A stretch of 55,956 nucleotides of DNA from Beroe ovata. Its lineage: Eukaryota > Ctenophora > Nuda > Beroida > Beroidae. Numbering within the stretch: position 1 is the stretch's first letter; the number at the start of each line of letters is the position of its first letter. Positions 43,458 to 55,871 of the stretch are shown here, piece by piece. The position numbers and the translations under genes were made by a program. The notes beneath the pieces are model-generated. The model was not told where the DNA came from and made no database searches. It saw only the letters and a list, made by a program, of their open reading frames with translations. The stretch covers positions 180,073-236,028 of the forward strand of contig CAMPET010000077.1 of assembly GCA_946803715.1 (NCBI GenBank). Reading direction: 5' to 3'.

Positions 43458-43560
43458 AAGGATTTTACCCTGCCGTCGGTGCGCGCAATTTTCATTTTGC
43501 CCGCGCCAGGGATAAAATCCCGCTAGCAACAAGCAAGGGTACCGGTAGGGTGAAATCCTT
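43458..43560. mobile_element. 103-bp inverted-repeat unit (MITE-like)
   Basis: The left arm AAGGATTTTACCCTGCCG (43458-43475) and right arm CGGTAGGGTGAAATCCTT (43543-43560) are complementary at 16 of 18 positions. The interior holds GGGATAAAATCCC and a GC-rich core. No target duplication established, so classification as an element is tentative. Confidence 0.55.
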
Positions 43561-43636
43561 CAAAAGAAACATGAACAGTGGCCGACCGCGACAAATAACA
43601 TCCGGCAAGCGCGGCGCGGTGGCCCGAAATAATACA

Positions 43637-43666
43637 GCGATTACAATTGCGCGCAATTGCAATCGC
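43637..43666. repeat. 30-bp palindrome
   Basis: GCGATTACAATTGC pairs with GCAATTGCAATCGC with one mismatched pair. The centre CAATTGCGCGCAATTG is a perfect 16-bp palindrome. CAATTGCGCG words also occur in the 5785-5895 block. Confidence 0.8.
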
Positions 43667-43916
43667 CAACGGTTGCGGCCGCGGTAGAGAAAACCGTGCA
43701 ACATTTTCATTTTTAGAAATTTCATTTGACCAGTTTTTTGCGCGCGCTTTATCGCGCGTATGTTCTATTTTCACCGTGGTCTCAATTCCTTCAACGAACC
43801 ACAAAATCGCGTTGGATAACATTTTCTTAACGCAGGTCGTAATCGGCAATCTCGATCGATAACTTATTTCGGTTATAGACATTTTGTGTTGATACTAACT
43901 CTAAAACTGCTCAAAG

Positions 43917-43969
43917 ATGGGAACTGTGGCCGGTCCAATCGTGATACTTCCAGTCAGATCAATAACATC
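43917..43969 (+). CDS. candidate first coding exon (isoform 1) of a gene continuing beyond the window
   Basis: ATG opens MGTVAGPIVILPVRSIT, then the frame reaches a good donor TC|GTGAGT at 43970 in phase 2. A second candidate first exon at 55563-55633 ends in the same phase with the same TC|GT context. No matching downstream exon was found in the window, so this rests on start codon plus donor only. Confidence 0.3.
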
Positions 43970-44808
43970 GTGAGTACCACAGCACTCAGCAATATTTACA
44001 CCTAAATATATCTGAAATCATCAATTACCTACTTCAAGTACCTACTTACAATAATCATATAGTTCCACTCTCATACTCACATCCTTAAACCAAGTGCAAA
44101 TTCACATACAGCTTTAATTGATTTAATTGATATTCCTCCTCGATGAATCACGTTTCGACCTACGCATTGAATAGTGGTGTCAGCTGAAGCATCTGATTGC
44201 ATTGAGTGGTGTTCCGGGTTAAAAACTGAGTTGATCCGTTAAATTTAAAGGTGAATACATCTTATTCAAATCGTAATTGGCTAACTCGAATTTGATGCCT
44301 CGAAAGGTGATAGATGAGTGATCATCCAGGAGCTAAATTTAGGAATGCCTGTCACAATACCAATCGTTTTGTTTTATAGAGTCACTTTTTTCAACTGATT
44401 GTTCAACTGGGATTGTCTCTTGGATAGGGTTCATTATCCAGTTCCCACTGAATTGATTCTAATTAAAATCGAGAGTGCACAAACAGTTTGAGTTATAACT
44501 CCATTTGAATGTATTGTTCCCTCTCGAATCCAGGGATAAAATGTACACGTGTTATGTCTATTAATATCTACTTTAAGGGGGATATAATGTGGAGCTATTG
44601 GTCGCGGAAATGGGGCATTATAATCACGATTGTTTAGGACCCATGGGGTTGGAATGTTAAATTCCTGTTATTGATAACCGTAAAATTCAATAAATGACCA
44701 ATCAATGTACATCTTTTCAGAAAATTCGATCACTACATCACGCGTGTTTCTAGTCAACGGACCACTGAGTTACTCGATCCGTATTCGAACCACTCAAGTC
44801 AATGAATT

Positions 44809-44869
44809 CGGTCAATATGTGCATATTATGTAATATATGTGATCACGATTCTACTCAATATATTGACCG
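44809..44869. repeat. inverted repeat with 10-bp perfect arms
   Basis: CGGTCAATAT (44809-44818) and ATATTGACCG (44860-44869), with an AT-rich spacer containing TATATGTGATCA. Function unknown. Confidence 0.7.
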
Positions 44870-47063
44870 ATTATAAACTACACCTGACTGCAGTAGACGG
44901 GCAGCCTCGACTGAGTAATGCTTCACATGAGTGACTTTAAATGCCGTTACCTTGCTAAAACAAGCATGAGTCGAACATAGAAGATGGTATGAGGTAGAGT
45001 TTTATGATGAGTCATGCATTACAAGCACACAATATAACCGTTGACAAAATCACACCCTGGATTTTGATATTTGGTGCTTGCCCCCCATCCCTGTATGTCC
45101 GAGCTGTATGTCCACTATGTTGTGTCCAGATAGAATAACCATTGTTTGTTGGCATGGTTCCTTATGGTTCCATTCCTTTCTTCTCCAGTGCTTTCAATCA
45201 CCGCCAATCTAATTTTCTGGAATACTAGACCGGCGTTGATGTTTTTCCGCAATTCCCATCGATCATTGTTGCTAGGTATAGAGTTTCAGGTTGTAAAGCT
45301 TGATTCAATCTACGTCATAGTTTGGCCTGAGAAAAAGTCGGAATCAAATTATAACAGTAATCGATACAGATGGTTCTTTGCTGTTTCATACATTCATTCT
45401 TTCTACTTTCCTATCATCATTTTATCTAGTGATTTTACTCCGACTTTGGTTTGAGAATTATTTTCATCACTGGAAGTGTGGACCACGTGTGCTATTAGAG
45501 AAATATGATTAGAAAACGCGATATCAAGTTGCCACGCAGTCCTTTTTGCTCTCAAATAATGACATTGACAACTGTCACGTGACTGCCTCACAGAATTGTG
45601 ATGGACCAATCACAACACGGGATCATAGTCTAGTGGATTATAGTTCGAGAACATGTGAGTGTGTGATGAATGATTTACTATCACATTAGTGTGTGGTTAT
45701 TACTCGCTGTTTACTGTCAGCATTCTCTGCTGCTGGAGCTGGTGGTGTTGGTGGTGTGTGTTATAAGTGTGCTGTTTTCTGCACTTTATCAAGGCCCACT
45801 CTTGACGGTGTTTTTGAAAGGGTTTTAACACTGTGATACCTTTCAACTTTTTTGCTACTTTCTTTTTGTCATGTCGAAATTAAAAATCTCTATCAGACAT
45901 CCTCGACACTAGTTTAAAATTTCTACCGTATTTGTGACAATTTCGCCACAAAATCGCTAGAATTGAGACTCCAAATTGCTTGATTGTTTCTTTTATTTTC
46001 TGATGTGCCATTTCTTGCATTCTATATCAGCCAAGCAATGATCATCATTGCTGAATGATGAGCGGTTTCTTAGCAAAACAAGCTTCTGAAATTTGTATTC
46101 AAGAATTTGAAATGCTTGCTGTGAAATGCACAATATAACCTTTGATCGTGTATAACTTGATTTTAACATTGTTTCCTGCTAAAAATCGCAAGCACTACAA
46201 TTATGCAGCGGTAATTGCACTTGAAATACTGAGTGAAGAGCGATTGAAATAACTAAGGGAAACAATTCATAATTTTCACAAAAGACTGTTTCTATGGTAA
46301 TATCTAATTGCTTCACGGCACTACTCAAGTTACACGTCATGTAATTAATATAAATTGATGCTATAACTCAAATTGATGTAGCTCTCAATAGTCCAGATTA
46401 ATTTGATCCATTTAATAAAGAGATAACTTGCTTATTAATAAGTGATAAGGCCGTGACTCACTTATAGTGGTCAATGTGAGACCATATATAATGGATTATG
46501 TTATTCCGCAATGTTACATCATGTCCACTGTCCATTAGCACATTTATTGCGGGACTATGAACGTGCAGTTATTCTTGGTTACCGTCACTTAGTAAAACCG
46601 TAATGCACTGTAACAATAACCATAAAACCAGTTTGTGAACCGTCATAACTCCTAGTGCTAAAGCAGGGGTGTGGTGAAGCGAGACTCTCGCTTTGATGTA
46701 ATGAGTCCAATAATGGTTTTGTTCCCACTTATTGCGTTGTACATCATACGATTTTCACTCTCTGCGAATCGCAATACACATCTTTCTGCTGCTAGAACTG
46801 CTGCTCCGTCCGCTACATCAGGCAAGGTTTTGTCCCCGAAACTAAGTCCGTGTCAGTGATTGCTCACAAACCCGTGTCTATAGCTATGCTGCATATCAAA
46901 TGATACCCGTCGGCCGTCACCTCCAATATTATGAGTCCTGGCTATAAACCACTCCAATCAATATGGCCGCATTTGGTTGTCCAGCGACTAGCGAGAAATC
47001 ATCCTCTCCTTATATAGGCGTGGAGACTCACATTTTCATTCTCTAACCACACTCATTTTCAAT

Positions 47064-47363
47064 ATGAGCAGAGTGGTGGTTCTGATGCTTGACTATCCTT
47101 ACCGTTTTGAAATTATTCATGAGTGTGCTTACAATATACTCTGTTACATGTTGTTTTACTTTACATTCGTTACTGTTCCCGAACTTGCTTCGCGATCTCT
47201 CTCTGTTCATTTTGTCAGTTTGTTTAGACTACCTAGGGACCGGATCATGTCTTATTCAGTGTTTTCTTCGTCCATTTCACTCCGGGGGAAACAGCAAGAA
47301 CGGAGATTTCATGATGTGGAATCGCATGAAAATCTTATAGTTATAGCGTGTAAACGGCTGTAA
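47064..47363 (+). CDS. weak small coding candidate behind a TATA-like box
   Basis: A 99-codon open frame starts 53 bp after TATATAGG (47011-47018), spacing similar to the receptor 1 promoter. The peptide has a hydrophobic stretch (CYMLFYFTFVTV) but no family resemblance, and codon composition is not clearly coding. Listed only because of the promoter-like context. Confidence 0.15.
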   Translation: MSRVVVLMLDYPYRFEIIHECAYNILCYMLFYFTFVTVPELASRSLSVHFVSLFRLPRDRIMSYSVFSSSISLRGKQQERRFHDVESHENLIVIACKRL

Positions 47364-48998
47364 TCTCGGAGTTTTTGGAGAAAATCATGGAAAAGTGACT
47401 TGTTTACTATCTTCATTCTCCCCACTACTCTCCTATTGCACCTATATGTGTTGATCATTGGGGGTAGAATTATAAATACATTGAATCCATATACCATACG
47501 CCACCGCATGATTTATGAAGGAGTAGGTCGCTCATGACGTTCATTGCTCACATTGTGAAGCAGGAGCTCTATTATAGAGGGAGAGGTGAGGGTAGGACAA
47601 TGCAGGGTGATGTTGGTGGACTCTACTGAGAAGTGAGTGGTGCTAAGCGGAACATTGACCTTCCAATCAGGCTTGATGCGAAGTCTGAACGAAATGCAGA
47701 GTCTTCCAGGCCATATTATGTGTGCTAAAACGAAGTTCCATTTTATGCGAACCATCTCCTATAGTAGCTACTACACACGACCAATGCTCGGATGTATAGA
47801 GTACTGCCTAATATACCGGCGGTTTATACAATTATCCGCTGTAGACACTGTGTGTACAGCGTGGAAACTGCTACAGCTCTATACTTAGCCTATACTTGGT
47901 ATAGTATAGCCACACCAATATCTCATGACCATATCCCTGATCCATGCTCGAAGTTCGTTCCTACAACACAGGTCTAAAGATCATTACTCCCAATCCTACA
48001 TTATAGTATAAGCTGTTCAGATTACCGCTATATAGCACTGATCAGGTGTCTGAGTAACGTAGTGAATAATGAGTATGCATAATGAGGGGGTAAAGTGTGA
48101 CTATATTATTTGTCGGTAATATGGTTTTAAATATTAGACAATTATAATTTCCGACAATTCTAATTGCCCGATTTAATCACTCTAGTGGTGTGTGATCGAG
48201 CGTGTAAAGCCGGTTTATTATCAAAGTTAATAATGGTTATCGAGATGTATTCTGTTTACATGTAGTGATCTACTTGCCCCCTTTGTCTATGGAGCTGTTC
48301 ATTCAGCCACCGTATAGAGACCCGAGGGTACCTGGATCAACTCTACATACCCTCTTATAACCCCCTGGATCCTTTAATTAGCCATAGCTGGAGATTGAAT
48401 ACACCATAACCTTGTGCAATATGCAGACCATGTACCCTCCTACGACCTATAACCTAACCATGACAAAGATTCAAGCAACCCCTATATTTGAATATATAGA
48501 ACACAAACATTTTAAATCCCTACATTGTAACTGAATAATTCTCCTAATTGGATAATGTCATAAGCTATCCACTTAGCCTAAGTCATGGTACCATGCTAGC
48601 CAACATGAGCTCAGACTGGAAGCACAATTAAGCGCGATTTCACCCCAACTTCCAGCCTGGATTCGGTTAATTCACATAAAATTCGCATCTTTGTGCCAAT
48701 CACAAGTCTTAGGAACCCAGATTAACCCTGGTAAATCCTAAATTATTCGGATCAAAAGGATACATAAACGTTGTTTGGGATTCGCTTCCGTTTTCATAGA
48801 AAAGTTTGCAATAATTAACCTAACATTACTAAGTTTCCTGACTGAAACCCTCCAGTCCAACTTTGAGTCCAGATAATGATCTTTGTCGGACCCTGGATTT
48901 CGTATTCATATCATCCTAGATCCTATCTCCTCCCATCTCTGGGGGAAAGACCAAACTTATCTGTCCTGTCACAAAGCTAATACTTGTAGTTAGTAAAT

Positions 48999-49044
48999 GT
49001 AACCATGTTACTCAAGGTGGTATTAATCCTGTTACCATGGTAAT
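48999..49044. promoter_or_regulatory. pair of X-box-like words
   Basis: GTAACCATGTTAC (48999-49011) and GTTACCATGGTAAT (49031-49044) are 19 bp apart. The second differs from a perfect X-box palindrome only at its last base. No gene is recognised next to them. Confidence 0.4.
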
Positions 49045-50786
49045 TTCCCCGTTTAAACCATGCTAATGTTGGGAGGGTTTGTGTTGACCACGCAGTTTGT
49101 TACGATACTTCTTACGGTACTTGTACGTTGTATTGCAGCTAGAGACTAAAGATTGTTTTATAATTGCCCTGATCAAGGCGTTCCAATCAATGTATTGGGA
49201 GTTTGTGGATTTTTAATCTGGTCGCATTGCTCTGCTTCGGTACCTACATTTTTAGAGTTGGTCGAGCAGGAATGTCCTTCTTGGCCTCCATAGCTCTATT
49301 GCTCTCTCCTCTGTATTCTTAGGTCTTGAGCCAGAGTGTCATTACACACATAGGGAAACATGATTGCTGTACTATGACTAGTGAAGGTGTGTGTGTCTGA
49401 GTGTGTGTTGGAGAGCTAGTGACAATCTGGCATAGAGTGTGGCGAATATGCCACTCTCTTCTTCCCGGTCTGTCACATTACTCGAATAACACATCAATCC
49501 AAGTCGTTTACGTGTACTCTATAGTGGACATGGATCTGAGCGTGTAAACTGCCGTCGAGCAGTCGTCAAAGACCAGTGAGGCTCCCACCTTTATGACTTA
49601 TGAGTGAGTCATGAGTTACTTACCTGGTAGGTCACACTCAAATCGAGGAATCGAACTCTTAGCTACTTTAACAGCGAACAAGAAGGTCAGATGCATGAGA
49701 TTCTGGTAGAAAGAGACCGATATACCTACTGCACATGGATGGCCGAAGGGGAATTGCTTCCTCAAACCATATCACAAATAAGATGGACTGCAGTAGTCTG
49801 CGGTTTTATTATACGAAAATGCTATCCAGTATCCGGTGCCTTCACACGATTCTGTTGCCACAAAACAATTGTGTTATTTTCAATTCAATTTTGGGAAAAT
49901 TCCAATTGTTTGTGTTTCTCGTCTGCAAGTCATGTTTTGTGGTGAAGACGTCTCACAATTTGTTCTCTACTTGTTTTATTATGTGTGTCCGTGATGGATT
50001 TGTTTGGTCACCGCATTTGCGGAATATCTCGGTCAAGTGCTGGTGCAAAAGTATAAAGCGTGACACACCCTCGGCTTCCTTCCTGATTTGAGCAATGAAT
50101 CGGTGTCCATGATATCTGCCACTTCTCTTTGTTGATATGCGATAACATGATTCCTTACAATGAACATGCCATGAACTCCGTGTAGCTTCAATTATCTGAC
50201 TTGGCTGACTAAAATCAGATCTCTAGAATAAGCTATGTGCAGAATTAACTCTATCTGAGATAATCAAGATGTAATGATCCCTTAAAGTTAATTTCATTGG
50301 CGTCAGTGGGTTCCGGCTTTGTTCATTGATCTTTTGACCTACATGTTCATGGATCATTCAATGCTCTACATATCTACCCTAATGATCTGCATGATATCCA
50401 GATAATCTGATGGGTTAATCTCAAATCTGCTCTGTTGAGTTCTTTACTATTGTCCTCTTCAGAAAAAAACAAGAGAATCTAGTCTCTTTCTGCATTTTAG
50501 CCAGACATCCTTGCTTGATTCTTGCTCTTTCCTTGATTATCATTTATTCCTCCCAATTTCCAAATGAGGTCAAAGATCATCATGAATATATTCAACACAT
50601 AATCTCCTTCCCACCACGAAGCGTAGGTGTGTATATGTGCATTGTCGAGTAGAGTGGTTGCTTTCTCCGCTTATTTGGTATAATGACTTGTCCTCCCCCC
50701 ACTGTGATGCTCCATACAGCTTGTTTTATACTGTGTCACTGGTTTCGTTAAGTGGGAGTTTCACCGGTTCATCATCTGGTTAGATC

Positions 50787-50850
50787 AGAGTCACTTCCAG
50801 GGTGACTTCCACTTCCAGAGTGACTTCCACTTCCAGTGTCACTTCCACTT
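50787..50850. repeat. 18-bp tandem repeat, about 3.5 copies
   Basis: Variants of GTGACTTCCACTTCCAGA in tandem, the first copy shortened. Non-coding. Confidence 0.85.
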
Positions 50851-52065
50851 ACTACGCGTGGTGAAATCATTCACATTGACGAGTTTGTGTTTCGCAACCC
50901 AGATTTGGTGTGTATTATCAATAGCTTTATGGTCTAGTCAATCAGTCAGAATCTTTTCATCTTTCAATCCATCTCATCCATTTTGTCAGAAAGCATATAT
51001 GAGAATCATATTTATGATCATATAATACTCCTCTTCATCGATGTTCATAATGTAGATCTGAACTCTTCAATCGATAAGCATCAAGTCTCGTATATTTTCA
51101 ATTCGATCTCGTCTGACCTCTCCCATTTTTATTGCTAGAGAAATTAGACGTGTGACATTTTCCTGAGTCCCCCCATAATATGACCTATTGTGTATAGCAT
51201 AGTCGTGTCAAAAGCAGACATTCTGCTGCTTTTAGTGCAACGTATATTGTATGTATCGATGCAGCCGTCAGTGCCCATTAAATAGTGACTGTCGCTCGAG
51301 TTTATTCCCACTAAGGGGGCTGTGTATGATTGTGGGCTTGTATTATAGTCAAAGGCATGCATCGTGTCCCAATAAGCAATTACCTGTGTTCAGAATTCAG
51401 ATTCATTCTGACATTGTACAGCTTTTGCTGAATGTGATACTACTGTTCGAATAGTTTACTCCCATTTTGCATCACTGTCACTGATCCAGTTTTTTAGGAC
51501 TCCCAGGAAGAGAATCTTCCTTTGAAAAAGCTATGACTCCTCTCATAGCCGTTATGAAGTGTGTCAGAGTGCTCATTATGTCTAATGTTTATCCCAGATT
51601 TTACACAAACTCTTCCACTTGCCACAATAACATATCTGCAAAACTGCAGGTTTTTCTAGCATCATTATATCAGTTAATTGGCTCTTCCTTGTTGTTGTTA
51701 TTATCCTGATACTCTATGCCAATTATAGGTAAAAACCAGGCATAAAAATAGAAACCGGAGAGCCAGGAATCTTTTCTAAATGGCCTGAAAATGTGGAATG
51801 TTTGATCTAAAGGACGCTACATTCCCATGACATTAAATAGATAGACTTCTCTGGAAAACTTTGGCATACATCTTTGGGAAAAGTACGTGTAACGAGAAGG
51901 TGCGTGGAAATATGCTATTCAGCGGAACTTCATCCCTATTCCAAGTCTTCAAGTTAGCAGAACATGGCTAATGACCCTGTTAGAGTCACTGGATACGGTA
52001 TTCCTGGTATCGGTTATGTGGATAGGGAGAGTCCTAAACGCCCGGATACATCTACTATACACTAT

Positions 52066-52110
52066 ACACATTACACATGGCCAGGAAATTCTTGACCATG
52101 TATAATGTGT
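52066..52110. repeat. hairpin with 15-bp arms
   Basis: ACACATTACACATGG (52066-52080) and CCATGTATAATGTGT (52096-52110) are complementary with one mismatch, separated by a 15-base loop. Isolated in non-coding sequence. Confidence 0.8.
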
Positions 52111-52224
52111 TTTACTGTCCATGAAAGGGCACAAGTATTGAAAATCGGCATCCAATGATATTTTCTCCTCCCCCGAATGTCCCAACCCCTTCATAAACTG
52201 TTCAGTGTTCATTACTTGTCCCCA

Positions 52225-52470
52225 CTAGAACCGTACCACTCTCTTCCGAACACCACATTTCCCTCTCTCTCTCTCTCTCTCTCTCTCTCCCCCTCCATGC
52301 CCCCCTCTCCCACTCTGTCCTCCCCTACCCTTCGTCACGCTCTTTACTCTCTACTCATCCATCTTGGTTCTCTACTCAACCAAGTCTACCCTCTCGATAC
52401 ATCACTTTCCTCTCTCTCCCCATTCTGTTACTGCATGTAACCCCCCCTCTCTCACCCTCGAATTATTATT
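52225..52470. repeat. pyrimidine-rich tract with CT microsatellite
   Basis: A pure CT run at about 52262-52289 inside a 240-bp stretch of almost only C and T on the plus strand. A Pro/Ser/Leu-rich open frame through it is compositional. Confidence 0.9.
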
Positions 52471-55400
52471 TTACTGCTTTATCCCCTAGCAATTATTCGT
52501 GCTTCGAATTTTGTGTGCACCAGCTCCTCAAAATCTCTAGATTTGAGATGAATGAAAATTACGAAATGTGGATATTTTCGAGGTCTGTTTGACAATTTCA
52601 CACATGTATGGACTGGATAGTGGAGGTTCTATACAATAAGTCTATTGGTAGCCCAAATTTCATGATTCGATACTCATATTCCCGTAGTTACAAATGTATT
52701 GGAACCTGCTCAGCGAATAATTGGATATTCCCCCTTCAAATCTAGCTACAAACATGACATCTTCCCACCACTCTATCTACTCTCGTGATAGAATACATGC
52801 CACCACCTTGACAGTGGTGATGTACTGTCGCTATGACAACGCGCAGTGTGTACAGCACTTCATCCACTTGATTATCATCCCATGACCAATGTAGCCGTGT
52901 TCCCCGCACCGTATTGGTCACTTACCATGGAGGGGAGAGATTTGATTGGTTAGTGAGTGTCTAGTGATATTCGTAGAATGGGCAGTACTACATGTGACTG
53001 ATGATAATGATGACTGGAGTTATTGATATATGTTGCATTTTATTTGCTCGCCACGCTGTTATACGTGGCATTGACATCGGTACCCATTCCGATTTGCCGC
53101 TATTATTACTCACACTCACTCAACTTATCAATCTCCTCAGTAGTAATACTGCCATCATGGCAATCAACTGCATTTATAACTCACTATAATAAACCCAAGC
53201 TTGTGGTAGCTCAAGTATTAGCAGAGAGACATTGATAATGACCAACATGTTCCCTGAAACTAATCTCGTCAACAATAATACGAGGAACTTTCCACAGAAC
53301 AGACCTCAATCCCATGCCAATCCGTGCCATATAACTGGTCAAAGCCAGAGTGATGCGCTTATATAATGAGCTGCAATTCCTACAATTTTCCCACAATTCA
53401 GAGGATCCCCGCCGTGTGAGAGAGGGAGGGAGAGGGATGTTTAATAATACCATCCCTGCAGTTAATTGCATAATTCCATGCTTGTATTTGTCTCTAGGAA
53501 ACTGTAGTCTGACCTCGATCGTGAACCTGAAATTGTTTCGAAATTTGCCCTCGTGAGAGAAAGAGAGAGGTTTCCACAGACATGATGTTAGTATGTTTCT
53601 GTCCGTCTGTGATGACCTCATTTCTGTCCAGTTCCGCGCTATGACCACATCTTCATGAGCGTACTTTGTTAGATTCGGGCTTAATATGAAGTTTGTTCCC
53701 CATGTAATCTCGTATCTCGGTTTCCAGCCTCGCAGAAGTTAGTTGGTTGATGGTGGATGATTCACAAGTTTGCATTTCCTCCCAGCTCTTTATTCATCCC
53801 TTAGGAGTGTTCATCCCTTAGTAGCTACATGGTACTTTTCTCTTGCAGTACACAATAATCATTGTCCGGAATATATCTCTCTTCTTGAATAACTCGATAT
53901 CCTCCAGGAATACGAATATGTATGTATGTTATGTACGACCGTTTAGAAATATATACTTGTGGTTTGTAACGTATTGGATAAATTGATAGTTCCCCTGCGT
54001 CACTCTGTGCGGTAGTCTTATCCTTTCTTCCGTACATTCAAAACTCGAGCAACACTTGTTGAGATAGCGCCTGTTTTTAGTAATGATAAATACCTTTGAC
54101 TCAAATGATTATGAACCTAGAAAATCCAGATTCGCTTACTTTTAGTCGAATCTATTTACCGTATTATTAGTACGAAACGAAGTGAAACTGGATTTAGCAA
54201 TGAACTAGGAAATCACTAGAAGCTGCGAGATTATGTTTCACTCTACACAGTTCTGTCGCTGTTGAGCGAGTTCTGAGAAATCACAGGAGAGTGTCATAAT
54301 CTCACTGATGTAGCACAGATCTTTGAAGTTTGCTTGAAACATCCAGTTTTATGCTGTGTGCTTCTTAATCTGAAATGCGCTGCTTACTTAATTTACTTTA
54401 CTAAATTATAGTCATTTATAGGTTGCAACCCAAATTCAATTTGTTGGATAAACACTTTTTCTCATTTTTTGGTTTATTTCTTCTAAATTTGAAATTTCTC
54501 GCGATACGAGTAATGAGTAAGCCTCAACGTGATACCCTGAACCCTGATTCACTGAAATCTTGAAATAAAAACGAATCAAGCTTGATATTATTCAAATCGC
54601 ACGTTATTTGCCATATACGTGTTGCTGCTAGGTCCGCTTTGACCACTACACCTCTTACACAAAGACATTTCGGTTCCATTGAGCTGAGCACAAATGAATT
54701 ATTCAAACTGTGATCACAACTTCATACCTACATCATGATGACTGAGTTGTTGTTTATAACTACATAATAAACAGTCTTAAACTACGTAATATATTTGACA
54801 ATGAACGCTATATATTATCCTGAAAGTGTAACGTTCCATGCGTGGAACCTAATGACCAGACCATGACACGTTACAATGTAATCTTGGCAGATGAATAGGT
54901 TTTTATACGCATTACACACACATGCTACACGCCGTGGTTCAAAGACGATACACTTGGTGTACTTTGCACGTCTTGTGACACTGATCTTTCGTTGTTCTGT
55001 TTAGACTGCATCATTTCGCACGTTTGTACTCACCATCCATCCCATCAGAGTTTGGGTATTCGAGAAAGGAACTCGAGACAGGGCCTCATCCTAGAAATAG
55101 GTTCCATCGGAATAATTTATGATTCGCACTTTTAGATTTGACTCCATGATAGATATCATCTTGGGACCTAGGTGACTGATTGATTCGACTGTCAAATGGC
55201 GAGATAACGCTTTACTTTGTTCATATCGACAGCAGATATACCGGCACGTGTAAAACGGTTCTCAAATATACACTGATGATGCCTCATAGAACCCTTGTTT
55301 TTACATACAGCTGATTTCAATCTCTTGTCTTTACTCTGGTGTGTAGTCTTCGCGAAAGGATTTTGTTGCTCTCAAAGCGCCGTGATACTCAACTATTGCT

Positions 55401-55562
55401 CCCGAATCGAAGTTACTGGATTCTTTGCCACCTTGTGCACTATTTCGTGGCTCCCTTATCGCTATTTTTAACTCGGTACCTATACACGACTTTAGTCGAT
55501 AGTTGGTCATTTATCGGTAACCGATAACATTTTCACACTGCTAAACACACTCATGTATAGTG

Positions 55563-55633
55563 ATGGGAGTGGATGAAGTATTGCACATTGATGAGTTACC
55601 GCTACCGGTGGTCGAACCCGACCGAAAAGTATC
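55563..55633 (+). CDS. candidate first coding exon (isoform 2) of a gene continuing beyond the window
   Basis: ATG opens MGVDEVLHIDELPLPVVEPD, then the frame reaches TC|GTAAGT, a perfect donor, at 55634 in phase 2. It ends in the same phase and bases as the 43917 candidate, so both could splice to one downstream exon. Nothing downstream in the window confirms it. Confidence 0.35.
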
Positions 55634-55871
55634 GTAAGTTCCACCTATAGAGTGGCAGACAACTGTAGAAACTAGTTATCGATGAATCGTGTAGCACTCT
55701 GGACTATAGCAAAGTTTGACAACTCGCTCATCATCTCAAGCACTCACTCAGAGAGTTTTAATATCTCATATCCCGTCTCATTCATTCCCCGACCGATGAC
55801 TCCTCACCATTGCTCATACTGCCTCCTATTCACTCAACACTCTCCCTCACCAACTCACTCAATAGTCAATT

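Larger units (their letters stand above)
42388..43916. other. transposon- and palindrome-rich interval after DNAI1
   Basis: Contains two complete MITE copies, a 103-bp inverted-repeat unit and a 30-bp palindrome, all listed separately, in locally CpG-rich sequence. AATAAA at 42951-42956 may be the DNAI1 polyadenylation signal. No supported exon. Confidence 0.6.
43970..55562. other. about 11.6-kb gene-poor interval
   Basis: Read on both strands, this stretch gave no exon with family resemblance or frame-consistent splice partners. It is AT-rich, with scattered X-box-like words near 49.0 kb, CCAAT words (three between 52881 and 52950), hairpins at 44809-44869 and 52066-52110, and simple repeats. 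It could be a large first intron or intergenic regulatory sequence. Confidence 0.5.

Noticed and set aside
52177-52440. Ser/Pro/Leu-rich 87-codon open frame
   Set aside because: Generated by the pyrimidine-rich CT tract.
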